A stretch of 64,000 nucleotides of DNA from Lichenicola sp964247755. Its GTDB lineage: Bacteria; Pseudomonadota; Alphaproteobacteria; Acetobacterales; Acetobacteraceae. Positions 15,797 to 25,466 of this stretch are shown one piece after another. A program made the translations under genes and the position numbers. The notes under the pieces were generated by a model. That model ran no database searches. It saw only the letters and a program-made list of their open reading frames with translations, and was not told the origin of the DNA. The number at the start of each line of letters is the position of its first letter. The stretch's first letter is position 1. The stretch spans positions 97,157-161,156 of the forward strand of contig CAXTVX010000003.1 of NCBI GenBank assembly GCA_964247755.1, given 5' to 3'.

Positions 15797-18328
15797 ATGC
15801 TGACCGGGTTTCGCCTGTTCGCGCGCGTGGGCAGCGCGTCGTGCGTCCTGCTGGGCCTGTCGGTGCTGGCCGGCTGGATGATCGGCCACCGGGCGCCGTT
15901 GCAGATCCGTCCCGATCCGGGCGGGATGACGTCGCGCTCGGCGCTGGCGATCGTGCTCGGCGGCATGGCGCTCGGCCTGCGCAACGCGGGCCTGCCAGGG
16001 CCCGGCCGGCGCGCCGCGTCGCGCGTCTTCGCGGCATCGCTGCTGGGCGGCGCGCTCCTGTTCATCCTTGGCCACGCCGTGGCCGGCTACGACGTGCTCG
16101 GGTCGCTGCTGCCGCACCTGCCGTCGGGCGGACGCGGCCATGCCGGCAGGATCGCGCCGACCAGCGTGTTCTGCTTTGCCCTGCTCGGCCTGGCCGTGGT
16201 GCTGTCCGACCGGCGCGGCGTCGTCGCGCGTCGGATCGGCGACGGCTGCGCCCTGCTCGGGCTACTGGTCGCGGGTCTGGTCATGCTCTGCTACGCCTAC
16301 GGCGTTCAGGAGCTGCGGGCGCTCATGATGAACAGCGTCATGGCGCTGTCCACGGCGTTCTGCCAGTTCGTGCTGTTCCTGGCCTGCCTCGCCAGCGGGC
16401 CGGGCCAGGGCGTGACCGCGCTGCTCTCGTCCGGCCGCGCCAGTGCCCGCAACTCGCGCATGCAGCTGCTGCTGGTGGTCCTGGTACCGTTCGTGATCGG
16501 GCTGCTGGCGCTGCGCGGGGTGCGGGAGGGGCTGCTGTCCACCGGGCTCGCGATGGCGATCGTGGTCGCCAGCACCGTGGTGTCGCTGGTGCTGCGGATC
16601 CTGCGCGACGGCAGCGTGCTGGACGACCTGGAGATCCGTCGCGGCGCCGCGGTCGCCGCCCAGATCCGGCTCACCGTCGAGCTGGAACAGCGCGTGCGCG
16701 AGCGCACCGCGAGCCTGGCGCTGAGCGAGGCGCGGCTGCGCACCTATTTCGACAATGCCCCCGAAGGACTGCTGCTGTTCCGGGTCACTCCGGACCACCG
16801 GTTCGTGGTCGAGTCGATCAGCCCGTCGCTGCGCGCCCTCTACCACCTCGGAGCGCAGGATCCCGCCGACATCACGCTGGACATGCTGTTCCCCCTCGAC
16901 CCGGTCGCGGGGATGCCGTCGCTGATCGCGCAGTGCCTGCAATCAGGCCGTCCGTGCCGCACCACCGCACGGCGGGAGATCGCGGGGCAGAACCGGCTGC
17001 TCGACGTGATCCTGGCGCCGGTGCCGGCCGGGCCGGACGAGGGCCGGCTGATCGCGGCCAGCCTGCGCGACGTGACCGAGGTCGAGAAGCGCGAGGAGCA
17101 GCTGCGCCAGAGCCAGAAGATGGAGGCGGTGGGCCAGCTCACCGGGGGCCTCGCGCACGACTTCAACAACCTGCTGACCGGCATCACCGGCAGCCTGGAG
17201 CTGATGCGGACGCGCGTCGCCCAGGGGCGCATCGGTGAACTCGACCGCTACATCGAGACCGCGCAGACGGCGGCGGATCGGGCGGCGGCGCTGACGCACC
17301 GCCTGCTCGCCTTTTCCCGTCGGCAGACGCTGGATCCACGTCCGACCGAGGTGGACCGTGTGGTGGCCGGCATGGAGGAGCTGATCCGCCGCACCGTCGG
17401 CCCGGAGATCGCGATCGAGGCGACCACGGAGACCGGGCTGTGGACCACCCTGGTCGATGCCAACCAGCTGGAGAACGCGCTGCTCAACCTGTGCATCAAC
17501 GCCCGCGACGCCATGCCGGGCGGCGGGCGGCTGCTGATCACGGTCGGCAACGTCGTGGTCGAGACCATCACCTCCGCCGCGGCCGAGTCGCCCGCACCCG
17601 CGGATCCGACCGACGACCTGCCGCCCGGATGCTATGTCCGCCTGCGCGTGACCGATACCGGCGCCGGGATGTCGCCGGAGGTGATGGCCCGGGCATTCGA
17701 CCCATTCTTCACCACCAAGCCGCTTGGCCAGGGCACCGGGCTCGGCCTGTCGATGACCTATGGCTTCGTGCGCCAGTCCGGCGGCCACGTGCAGATCGTG
17801 TCGGCGCCTGGCGAAGGCACCTCGATCAGCCTGCACCTGCCCTGCCACAAGCCGGCGCCGGCCGACGCCGAGGCACCCGCCCAGGTCCCGGTTGCGACTA
17901 CCGGGGTGATCGCGCGCGACAGGACGGTGCTGGTGGTGGATGACGAGCAGGCGATCCGCGACATCGTGGTCGAGGTGCTGGAGGAGCTCGGCTGCCGCAC
18001 GCTTGCGGCGGAGGACGCGGCGGCGGCGTTGGCGCTGCTGCGGTCGGATGTCGCCATCGACCTGCTGGTGAGCGATGTCGGGCTGCCGAACGGCATGAAC
18101 GGACGCCAGCTCGCCGACGCGGCGCGGCTGCTGCGGCCCGAGCTCGGCGTGCTGTTCATCACCGGCTACGCCGCCAACGCGGTGCTGGGGCAGTCCGGCC
18201 TGCCGCGCGGCATGCAGGTGCTGACCAAGCCGTTCACGATCGACCGGCTCACCGGCCGCATCGAGGCGCTGCTGAAGCGGCCCGACCCCGCGCCCGCCGG
18301 GCGGAGGGCGATGCCGGTCCCCTCGTGA
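15797..18328 (+). CDS. Membrane-bound hybrid sensor histidine kinase with C-terminal receiver domain
   Basis: An 843-residue hybrid kinase. The first ~250 residues hold six to eight membrane segments, forming an integral-membrane sensor region. A coiled stretch and a PAS-like domain (about 310-430) follow. Next come a HisKA-type H box GLAHDFNNLLTGI with the phospho-acceptor His454, and a HATPase with NLCINARDAMPGGG (N box), DTGAGM and GTGLGL. The receiver domain opens at VLVVDDEQ and has phospho-acceptor Asp760 in LLVSDVGLP. The HDFNNLL class often lacks a DNA-binding partner next door, and none is seen here. The stimulus is unknown. The gene is convergent with the RND pump; the ends are 6 bp apart. 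Confidence 0.92.
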   Translation: MLTGFRLFARVGSASCVLLGLSVLAGWMIGHRAPLQIRPDPGGMTSRSALAIVLGGMALGLRNAGLPGPGRRAASRVFAASLLGGALLFILGHAVAGYDVLGSLLPHLPSGGRGHAGRIAPTSVFCFALLGLAVVLSDRRGVVARRIGDGCALLGLLVAGLVMLCYAYGVQELRALMMNSVMALSTAFCQFVLFLACLASGPGQGVTALLSSGRASARNSRMQLLLVVLVPFVIGLLALRGVREGLLSTGLAMAIVVASTVVSLVLRILRDGSVLDDLEIRRGAAVAAQIRLTVELEQRVRERTASLALSEARLRTYFDNAPEGLLLFRVTPDHRFVVESISPSLRALYHLGAQDPADITLDMLFPLDPVAGMPSLIAQCLQSGRPCRTTARREIAGQNRLLDVILAPVPAGPDEGRLIAASLRDVTEVEKREEQLRQSQKMEAVGQLTGGLAHDFNNLLTGITGSLELMRTRVAQGRIGELDRYIETAQTAADRAAALTHRLLAFSRRQTLDPRPTEVDRVVAGMEELIRRTVGPEIAIEATTETGLWTTLVDANQLENALLNLCINARDAMPGGGRLLITVGNVVVETITSAAAESPAPADPTDDLPPGCYVRLRVTDTGAGMSPEVMARAFDPFFTTKPLGQGTGLGLSMTYGFVRQSGGHVQIVSAPGEGTSISLHLPCHKPAPADAEAPAQVPVATTGVIARDRTVLVVDDEQAIRDIVVEVLEELGCRTLAAEDAAAALALLRSDVAIDLLVSDVGLPNGMNGRQLADAARLLRPELGVLFITGYAANAVLGQSGLPRGMQVLTKPFTIDRLTGRIEALLKRPDPAPAGRRAMPVPS

Positions 18329-18334
18329 GGGGGT

Positions 18335-21300
18335 TCAGGCCGTTGCCATCTGGCGCCTTGCGGCGGCCACGCGGTCGGAGGCCAGCAGCATGTAGACGGC
18401 GGGCAGCACGAACAGGGTGAACAGGGTGCCGATCGCCAGGCCCGAGGCGATCACCAGGCCCATCACGAAGCGCGACGCGGCGCCGGCGCCGGTGGCGAAC
18501 ACCAGCGGCATCACGCCCAGCACCATGGCGGCGGTGGTCATCAGGATCGGCCGCAGCCGCAGCGCGCAGGCACGCTCGATCGCCTCGCGCTTGGACAGGC
18601 CCAGCACCTGGCTTTCCTTGGCCACCTCGACGATCAGGATGCCGTGCTTGCTGATCAGCCCCATCAGCGTGACCAGGCCCACCTCGGTGAACAGGTTGAT
18701 GCTGGCGCCGCCCACGCCGGCCCACACGAACAGCAGGGCGCCGGCGATCGACATCGGCACCGAGACCAGGATGATCAGCGGGTCGCGGAAGCTCTCGAAC
18801 AGGGCGGCGAGTGCCAGGTAGGTGATCACGACGGCCAGCGCGAAGGTGGCGGCGAAGCCACCCGTCTCCTGCACGAACTGGCGCAGCGGCCCGGTGGTGT
18901 CGGTGACGTAGCCGGCCGGCAGCATCTGCGCCGACAGGTGCTGGAGGTAGTCGTAGGCCTGTCCCTGCGTGACGCCGGGGGCAGGCAGCGCCTGGACCGT
19001 GGTGGCGTTGAGCTGCTGGAAGTGGGCGATCGACTCCGGCACCACGCTGTCGGCGACGTGCGCCACCGAGCGCAGCGGCACCGACACGCCGTTCACCGAC
19101 TTGATGGGGTAGTCCAGGATCTGGTCCGGGTTAAGGCGGAACCGCCGCATCGCCAGCGGCTCGACCTTGTAGGAGCGCTGGTCGGTGGAGAAGAAGCCGG
19201 TGTAGTTGCCGCCGAGCATGGCGTTGAGCGAGTTGCCGAGGTCGTTCATGGTCAGGTCGAGCGTGGCGAGCTTGGCGCGGTCGATGACGATTGTGGATTG
19301 CGGCTGGTCGATCTTGAGGTCCTTGTCGGCGTAGGCGAACAGGCCGCTGGCGCGCACCCGGGCCAGGAACACGTCCGACACCTGGTTCAGCTGCGCAAAG
19401 TCGCCCGTGCTCTGCAGCACGAACTGGATCGGAAGGCCGTAGGAGCCGGGAAGATACGGGTTGGCGAAGATCGCCATTTCCGCACCCGGAATCCTGGCGA
19501 GCTTTTCCTGCACCTCGTTGGCGATCGTGGACTCGCTCCGTGTGCGCTGGCTCCAATCCTTCAGCTCCAGGCCTCCCTGTATGTTCGGGGCCTGGCTGAA
19601 GATGAAGAAGTCCTTCATCTCCGGTACTGCCTTGTAGATGTCGACGATGCTCGGGTTGTAGCGGGCCAGCGCGTCCAGCGTGATGTTCGGCGCGCTGCTG
19701 CCGGAGACGGACAGCTCGCCCGTATCCTCGGCCGGCGACAGCTCGTGCTTGGCGTGGCCGTAGAGATACCAGGTGCTGCCGAGCACGAGCAGCCCGACCA
19801 GCAGCACCACCGGCCGCACCCGCAGGCTCGCCCGCAGCATCGCGCTGTAGCCGCGCTGCACCAGGTCCAGCGCGTGCTCGCTGCCCCGCTCCATCCGCTC
19901 GGCGAGCGGCATGCGCGTGCCGGGCGCGCTGCGCGCGCGCAGCAGGCGCGAGCTCATCATCGGCGACAGCGTCAGCGCCAGCAGCGCAGACACGGTGACA
20001 GCACCGGCGAGCGTGAACGCGAACTCGATGAACAGCGCCCCCGTCAGCCCGCCCTGCAGCCCGAGCGGCACGTAGGCCGCGATCAGCACCACCGTCATGG
20101 CCAGGATCGGCTGCACCAGTTCGCGCGCCGCCGCCACCGCGGCTGCCACCGGCGTCAGCCCGCGGGCGAGGTAGCGGTTGACGTTCTCGACCACGATGAT
20201 GGCGTCGTCCACCACCAGCCCGATCGCCAGCACCAGCGCCAGCAGGGTGAGCAGGTTGATGGAGAACCCCATCGCCGCCATCATCGCGAAGGTGCCGACC
20301 AGCGACAGCGGGATCGTCACCAGCGGTACCAGCACCGAGCGCGGCGAGCCGAGAAAGGCGAACACCACGAGCGCCACGATCGCCAGCGACTCCGCCAGCG
20401 TCACCACCACCTCGTGGATGGAGGCACGGATGTAGTCGCCGTTGTCGTTCAGCACCGTGATGTGGATCGCGGGCGGCATCTGCTGGCGCAACGCCGCGAT
20501 CTTCGCCTCGAGGTCGTGCGACACTGCCAGCGCGTTCGCCGACGGTGTCGCCTTGATGTCGATGTAGACGCCTCCGCGGTTGTTGGCGATCGCCTGGAAG
20601 TTGTCCGGATCGCTGCCGAATTCGACCTGCGCCACGTCACCCAGGCGGATGATGTGCAGCGCGTTCTGCCGGATGATCAGGTCCCGGAACTGCGCGGCGT
20701 CGTGCAGGCTGGAGGTGATGTCCAGGTTCACGCTCACGGCGCCGCCGAGCGTGTTGCCGACGCCGGTGACGAAGTTGTTGTTGCCGAGTGCGGTGGAAAC
20801 GTCGGCAGGCGTGAGTCCGTAGGCGGCCAGACGCTCCGGGTCGAGCCAGACGCGCATCACCACGTTCGGCGCACCGTTGACGTTGACGCTCTGCACGCCG
20901 GGAACTGCCTGCAGCCGTGGCGCCACCACCCGCTGCACGTAGTCGCTGACCTTGGACGGCGGCAGCACGTCGCTGTCCACGGTGATGCCCATGACGCCAC
21001 CACCGCTCGAGTACATGGTGATCGCCGACGCCTGCACGCCGGGCGGGAACTGCGAGGTCGCAGCGGTGACGTAGGACTGGATCTCGGCCAGGGCGCGTGC
21101 CGGGTCGTAGTTCAGCTTGAGGCTGACCACGATGTCGGACAGGCCGATCGAGGAGGTCGAGGTCATGGTGTCGATGCCCTGCGCCTGGCTGATCTTGCCC
21201 TCCAGCGGCGTGGTGACGAAGCCGGCGACGGTGGCCGGATCGGCGCCGTAGTAGCTGGTCTGGATCTCCACCGTGCCGGTGACGATGTGCGGGAACTTCT

Positions 21301-21403
21301 CCACCGGCATGGCCTGCTCGGCGCGCAGTCCGAACACGAGCACGAGGATGGAGACCACGCAGGACAGCACGATCCGGTGGATGAACAGGTCGGTCACGCG
21401 CAT
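18335..21403 (-). CDS. RND-family inner-membrane efflux pump
   Basis: 1022 residues in the AcrB/MdtB/MexI class. It has the two-fold RND architecture: a TM segment, a large periplasmic loop, six TMs, then a repeat. The proton-relay helix reads LAIGLVVDDAIIVVEN with the paired aspartates. The C-terminal half shows EVGLVTLMGLISKHGILIVEV and LRPILMTTAAMVLGVMPL, typical of the multidrug (HAE1) branch rather than heavy-metal pumps. ATG 21403 has GTGAGGAGC upstream and lies 13 bp after the adaptor gene. It is the last gene of a three-gene efflux operon. Confidence 0.96.
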   Translation of the reverse strand: MRVTDLFIHRIVLSCVVSILVLVFGLRAEQAMPVEKFPHIVTGTVEIQTSYYGADPATVAGFVTTPLEGKISQAQGIDTMTSTSSIGLSDIVVSLKLNYDPARALAEIQSYVTAATSQFPPGVQASAITMYSSGGGVMGITVDSDVLPPSKVSDYVQRVVAPRLQAVPGVQSVNVNGAPNVVMRVWLDPERLAAYGLTPADVSTALGNNNFVTGVGNTLGGAVSVNLDITSSLHDAAQFRDLIIRQNALHIIRLGDVAQVEFGSDPDNFQAIANNRGGVYIDIKATPSANALAVSHDLEAKIAALRQQMPPAIHITVLNDNGDYIRASIHEVVVTLAESLAIVALVVFAFLGSPRSVLVPLVTIPLSLVGTFAMMAAMGFSINLLTLLALVLAIGLVVDDAIIVVENVNRYLARGLTPVAAAVAAARELVQPILAMTVVLIAAYVPLGLQGGLTGALFIEFAFTLAGAVTVSALLALTLSPMMSSRLLRARSAPGTRMPLAERMERGSEHALDLVQRGYSAMLRASLRVRPVVLLVGLLVLGSTWYLYGHAKHELSPAEDTGELSVSGSSAPNITLDALARYNPSIVDIYKAVPEMKDFFIFSQAPNIQGGLELKDWSQRTRSESTIANEVQEKLARIPGAEMAIFANPYLPGSYGLPIQFVLQSTGDFAQLNQVSDVFLARVRASGLFAYADKDLKIDQPQSTIVIDRAKLATLDLTMNDLGNSLNAMLGGNYTGFFSTDQRSYKVEPLAMRRFRLNPDQILDYPIKSVNGVSVPLRSVAHVADSVVPESIAHFQQLNATTVQALPAPGVTQGQAYDYLQHLSAQMLPAGYVTDTTGPLRQFVQETGGFAATFALAVVITYLALAALFESFRDPLIILVSVPMSIAGALLFVWAGVGGASINLFTEVGLVTLMGLISKHGILIVEVAKESQVLGLSKREAIERACALRLRPILMTTAAMVLGVMPLVFATGAGAASRFVMGLVIASGLAIGTLFTLFVLPAVYMLLASDRVAAARRQMATA

Positions 21404-21416
21404 CGGCTGCTGCTCC

Positions 21417-22625
21417 TCACTCTTCCGCAGGGTCCGGCGTCAGCTCGTTCGGTGGCTGGACCCGGTTGTCGATCACCACGGACGCGCCGCTGCGCAGCTT
21501 GATCTGGCCGGCGGTGACCACGGTGTCGCCGTCGTGCAGCCCGGCGGTCACCACCACCCGGTCGCCCTGCATGCCCCCCAGCGTCACCACCCGCGAAGTG
21601 GCCAGGAACACCGGTGCGCTCCCCGGTGCGCCTCCCGGCTGCGGCGTGAGCACGTAGACGAAGTCGCCATACGGGTTGAAGCTGACTGCCGTCTGCGGCA
21701 CCGCCAGGACCTCCTGCGACGGCCCCAGGTCGAGGCGTGCCACCGCGAACATGCCGGGCAGCAGCGCGTGGTCGCGGTTGTCCAGGCTGGCGCGCACCGA
21801 GGCCATGCGGCTCTGCGCATCGATCCGGCTGTCCAGCGCCTGCACCGCGGCGTGGAACACCCGGCCGGGATAGGTGTCGACGCTGATGTCCACCGTGCGC
21901 CCGGGCCGGACGTCGCCCACCTGCTGCTGCGGCACCGAGAAGTCGACGTAGATCGGGTCCAGCGCCTGCAGCGTGGTCACCGCGGTGCCGGGCGGCAGGT
22001 ATTGGCCGAGGTCGACCTCGCGTATGCCGAGCCGCCCGCTGAACGGCGCACGCACGATCTTCTCGTCCATCGCCTGCGCCTGCGCTGCGACCTGGGCCTG
22101 GTAGCTGCGCAGGTTGGCGGTGTCGAGGTCGAGCGTGGCGTGGCTGACCGCCTGCGCCTCGAACTGCTTCTGGTCGCGCTGGAGGTTGGTGCTGTAGAGC
22201 GCCACCTCCGCCTGGAGCTGCTGCAGCTTGGCCGGATCGTCATACTGGCGCAGGCGCAGCAGCACGGTGCCGACCTTGACGTCCTGCCCCGACTGGAAGT
22301 CGATCTCGTCGACGATGCCGGGCACCTGCGCCGACAGGTCCGCCCCCTGCACCGCCCGCACCTGACCATACGCCTTGAGCCGGTCCTGCCAGGGCTGCCG
22401 GCGCACCACGATGTCCGACACCGTCTGCGGCGGCTCGGCCGCCTGGACAGCCCCCTGGGCAGCCCCCTGGGCGGCCGCAGCCGGGGCGGCGCGATGGGCG
22501 AGGTGCCAGACCGGGTAGGCAGCCACCGCCAGCACCAGGAGCAGCAGCAGGACCATGCGTGTCCGCGTCATGAAGGCGTTCCGTCGCAGCTCGGGATGGA
22601 GGGATGGGTCGGCAGGAACGCTCAT
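21417..22625 (-). CDS. RND periplasmic adaptor (membrane fusion protein)
   Basis: 402 residues with an N-terminal membrane anchor (MVLLLLLVLAVAAYPVWHL). Domains follow the HlyD/MexH order: a lipoyl half with VRAVQGADLSAQVPGIVDEI, a coiled-coil hairpin rich in Gln/Ala (around residues 125-180), then the second lipoyl half (VRAPFSGRLGIREVDLGQYL) and a beta-barrel (LDPIYVDFSVPQQQ). A 12-bp direct duplication (22448-22471) gives an Ala-Gln-Gly repeat after the anchor. ATG 22625 overlaps the stop of the outer-membrane gene. It bridges the pump and the outer-membrane factor. Confidence 0.95.
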   Translation of the reverse strand: MSVPADPSLHPELRRNAFMTRTRMVLLLLLVLAVAAYPVWHLAHRAAPAAAAQGAAQGAVQAAEPPQTVSDIVVRRQPWQDRLKAYGQVRAVQGADLSAQVPGIVDEIDFQSGQDVKVGTVLLRLRQYDDPAKLQQLQAEVALYSTNLQRDQKQFEAQAVSHATLDLDTANLRSYQAQVAAQAQAMDEKIVRAPFSGRLGIREVDLGQYLPPGTAVTTLQALDPIYVDFSVPQQQVGDVRPGRTVDISVDTYPGRVFHAAVQALDSRIDAQSRMASVRASLDNRDHALLPGMFAVARLDLGPSQEVLAVPQTAVSFNPYGDFVYVLTPQPGGAPGSAPVFLATSRVVTLGGMQGDRVVVTAGLHDGDTVVTAGQIKLRSGASVVIDNRVQPPNELTPDPAEE

Positions 22626-24163
22626 GGCAGCGGCGAGCTCAGCAGGCCGGGCGGCGGCGGCGGCAGGTCGCCGCGGTGCCACCAGCCACCGCCCAGCGCC
22701 TGGAACAGCAGGACGGTGTCGGCATAGCGCGCCGCCTGCGCCCGGATCAGGGTGATCACCGCGGTCTGATAGGTCTGTTCCGCCGTCAGCACGCTGAGGT
22801 AGGACACGCCCCCCAGCCTGTATTGCAGGCTGGCCAGCGACAGCCCGCGCTGCCCGGCCTCGGCGGCGGTCAGGGCATACTGGAGGTTTACCGCGTCGTT
22901 CTGCAGCTGCGCCAGCACGTCGGCCACGTTCTGGAACGCCGTCACCACCGTGTTGCGCCAGGACGCCGCCGCCTCCAGCAGTGCCGCCTTCTGCGCACGC
23001 TGCTTGTGCAGCAGCTGGCCCGCGTCGAAGATCGGCTGCACCGCCTGGTTCACCAGCGACCACAACCCGTTGCCCGGGCTGAACAGCTGGTGGATGTCGC
23101 CGGCTGACGAGCCGACCGAGGCCTGGAGCGTCACCTGCGGCAGGCGTTGCGAGATCGCCACGCCCAGCGCCGCGCTCTGCTGGTGCAGGGTCTCCTGCGC
23201 CGCCAGGATGTCGGGACGCTGCACCAGCAGAGCCGACGGCAGGCTCACCGGCAGGCTGTCCGGCAGGGTCAGCTGCTCCAGGGTGATGGCGGGAAGCGCG
23301 ACCTCGGACGGCGCCTGCCCCAGATAGGCGGCGATCTGGTCGCGCGTCTGCACCAGCTCGGTCTGCAGCGGCACCAGCACCGTCTGCGCCTGCGCCACCT
23401 GCGCCTGCTGGGTGGCGACGTCGGTGCCGGTGGCGCCGCCGAGCTGGAACTGCTGGCGCACCGTGTCGAGCTGCTTCTGCTCGAAGCCGATCAGCTGCTG
23501 CTGCACCGCGATCTGGGCGCGCAGCGACGCCGCCTGGATCGCGCTGGTCACCACGCCCGCGGTCAGCGACAGCACCGCCGCCTCCAGCTCGAACCGCTGG
23601 TAGCCCGCCTGCGCGCCCGCCTGCTCGATCGCCCGGCGCAGGCCGCCCCACACGTCGAAGGTGTAGCTGAGGTTCAGCTGGGCGTTGTACTGGGTGAACA
23701 GTTCCGCCTGCGTGCTCGGGAACCCTGGCTCCTCGTAGTTCAGCGGCGCCTCCTGCCGGCCGCGCAGCACCTGGCCGGTGATGGTCGGGAACAGCGTGCC
23801 CTCCTGCGCCAGCTCCAGCTCCTGCGCCTGCCGCAGCGCCTGGCGCGCTGCCTCCAGGTTCGGGTTGTCGCGCAGCGCCTGCGCCACCAGCGCCGACAGG
23901 GCCCGCGAATGGAACAGCGTCCACCAGTCGCCGGGAAGGTCGGCGCCCGGCACCAGCGTCTGCGCCGCCCCGCCCGCCGTGCCGGACGACGCCGTGCGCG
24001 CCGCCGGCGCCTGCTCGTTGTAGCGGCCAGGCACAGCCAGAACCGGACGGTGGAAGTCAGGACCAACCTCGCAGCCGCACAACATGGCCGGCAGCAGAGC
24101 CATGGCCAGACGCGACCGCAGGACGAGGCGGCTGTGCTTGGATGTGTCTACGCGCGCCGGCAT
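22622..24163 (-). CDS. RND outer-membrane factor lipoprotein (NodT/OprM family)
   Basis: 513 residues from ATG 24163, which has GACGAGGAAAC upstream. A signal peptide ends in a lipobox (MLCGCEVGPDF), so the channel is lipid-anchored. Family landmarks are VGPDFHRPVLAVP, the PGDWWTLFHSRALSALVAQAL stretch, and two OEP repeats with RRAIEQAGAQAG and the later LVQRPDILAAQETL. It forms the trimeric outer-membrane tunnel for the pump encoded downstream. First gene of the operon. No local regulator gene is present. Confidence 0.95.
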   Translation of the reverse strand: MPARVDTSKHSRLVLRSRLAMALLPAMLCGCEVGPDFHRPVLAVPGRYNEQAPAARTASSGTAGGAAQTLVPGADLPGDWWTLFHSRALSALVAQALRDNPNLEAARQALRQAQELELAQEGTLFPTITGQVLRGRQEAPLNYEEPGFPSTQAELFTQYNAQLNLSYTFDVWGGLRRAIEQAGAQAGYQRFELEAAVLSLTAGVVTSAIQAASLRAQIAVQQQLIGFEQKQLDTVRQQFQLGGATGTDVATQQAQVAQAQTVLVPLQTELVQTRDQIAAYLGQAPSEVALPAITLEQLTLPDSLPVSLPSALLVQRPDILAAQETLHQQSAALGVAISQRLPQVTLQASVGSSAGDIHQLFSPGNGLWSLVNQAVQPIFDAGQLLHKQRAQKAALLEAAASWRNTVVTAFQNVADVLAQLQNDAVNLQYALTAAEAGQRGLSLASLQYRLGGVSYLSVLTAEQTYQTAVITLIRAQAARYADTVLLFQALGGGWWHRGDLPPPPPGLLSSPLP

Positions 24164-24522
24164 GTTTCCTCGTCGCAGCCGCCTGGTTGTCGGCGACCGT
24201 CGTTGCTGTGACAGCAGGTTCCGTGCCAGCTGGACGGCGCGGACCATAACCGTTCAAGCGCTTGTTTTCACATTACATCTTGGACGGTCGGTGACGACAC
24301 CGTATCGATGTGGTGGCGGGTATCGCCACAAGATGGCAACCTGCCTCAACTTCTGGACACCGGTCCTGTTGTCGCCGGATCCTGAGCGGGACGAAAGTCG
24401 TGGGCAGACGCCTTGGGACGTCGGAGCATGCGACCATGCCGAGACGCGCACAGGTCCAGCCGAAGCGGGATGACAGGCACGACCTCGTTTCCGCCGAGAT
24501 TCCGGCCGTGCCGGCAGACGGC
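24164..24522. other. Intergenic region upstream of the RND operon
   Basis: About 360 bp without a convincing gene, between the methyltransferase stop and the outer-membrane-factor start, both on the minus strand. The part nearest the efflux gene (24245-24290) is locally AT-richer and holds a 10-bp perfect palindrome, so the efflux promoter is probably there. The remainder (24300-24520) shows nothing recognisable. Confidence 0.6.
24255..24264. promoter_or_regulatory. Perfect palindrome CAAGCGCTTG, possible operator for the RND operon
   Basis: CAAGCGCTTG is a perfect 10-bp palindrome 92-101 bp upstream of the outer-membrane-factor ATG, in an AT-rich spot. Efflux operons are often repressed by TetR/MarR proteins at short palindromes. 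No regulator gene is adjacent, so function is a guess. Confidence 0.3.
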
Positions 24523-25413
24523 TCAGGCGGCGCGCGCCGCCTTCATGGACGCCAGCAGCCGGCCGCGGGCGATCCCGACATAGCCGGCGTCGAGGTCGAT
24601 GCCGATGCCGCGGGCACCCTCCTGCTCGGCCGCCAGCAGCGTAGTCCCGGTGCCCATGAACGGGTCCAGCACCACCGGCGACGGCTTGCCGTGCAGGCGC
24701 ACGCACATGCGCGGCAGCATGATCGGGAAGGTGCCGGGGTGGTCGAACTTCTGCGACCGGTTGCGCACCGTCTCGTACGGGATGAACCAGCTGTCGCCGC
24801 GGCAGCGCAGGTCCTGGGCGTGGCCACGCCTGGCGATGTTGGTCTTGTCCTTGAACGGCACGCCCACCGCCAGGCGCTTGAGCGGCACCGCGCCGTCCTG
24901 CGTCAGGTGGAAAACGTGCTCGTGGTTGCGATGAAGGTAGCGGGCGCTGTTGATCGGCTTGAAGTGGCCGACCGTCTCGTCGCCGATCGAGATCGACTTC
25001 ACCCAGGTGATGTGGTTCTGCAGCCGGAACAGGCCGCGCAGCCGCACGATCAGCTCGAACGGCAGCCACGGCATGGCGCTGGACCCGGTGATGTTGAGAA
25101 AGAACGAGGCGTCCGGGCGCATCACCCGGCGTATGCCGGTCGCCACCTCCAGCATCCAGTCGAGGTAGTCCTGCTCCGCGCGCCGGTCGCCGTAGGAGCG
25201 GTAGGCGAGGCCGATGTTGTAGGGCGGCGAGGTCACCACCACGTCGACCGACGCGGCGGGAAGCCGCTCCATGACCCGCAGGCAGTCGCCGCGATACAGG
25301 ATGTGCCGCCCCGCCCACTGCCGCCGGGCGACCGGCTCGACGGCGACCGGATCGCGGGCCTGGGCAGGAGGGCGATGAGCCGAATCGGTGTCGAGCGAGT
25401 CGAATGGCGTCAT
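24523..25413 (-). CDS. Orphan site-specific DNA methyltransferase (amino-group, beta-type motif order)
   Basis: 296 residues. Catalytic motif IV is TSPPYNIGLAYRSYGD near residue 62, and the AdoMet motif I region DPFMGTGTTLLAA comes late near residue 250, so motif order is IV first, as in beta-class enzymes. SPPY enzymes methylate N4-cytosine or N6-adenine. It does not read like the CcrM GANTC enzyme, whose motif is DPPYN. No restriction endonuclease or specificity gene is nearby, so it is an orphan with a possible regulatory or epigenetic role. It follows mltA on the same strand after 53 bp, where many relatives carry smr. Confidence 0.9.
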   Translation of the reverse strand: MTPFDSLDTDSAHRPPAQARDPVAVEPVARRQWAGRHILYRGDCLRVMERLPAASVDVVVTSPPYNIGLAYRSYGDRRAEQDYLDWMLEVATGIRRVMRPDASFFLNITGSSAMPWLPFELIVRLRGLFRLQNHITWVKSISIGDETVGHFKPINSARYLHRNHEHVFHLTQDGAVPLKRLAVGVPFKDKTNIARRGHAQDLRCRGDSWFIPYETVRNRSQKFDHPGTFPIMLPRMCVRLHGKPSPVVLDPFMGTGTTLLAAEQEGARGIGIDLDAGYVGIARGRLLASMKAARAA

Positions 25414-25466
25414 GGCAGGAGTATCACCAGGACGTGGCTGATCCGGCCAGACTCATGCCCCGGTTT

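Noticed and set aside
18644..21502. A 952-codon + strand open frame opposite the RND pump
   Set aside because: His/Arg/Gln-rich composition with no domain pattern; it mirrors a conserved RND pump whose codon bias keeps the antisense frame open.
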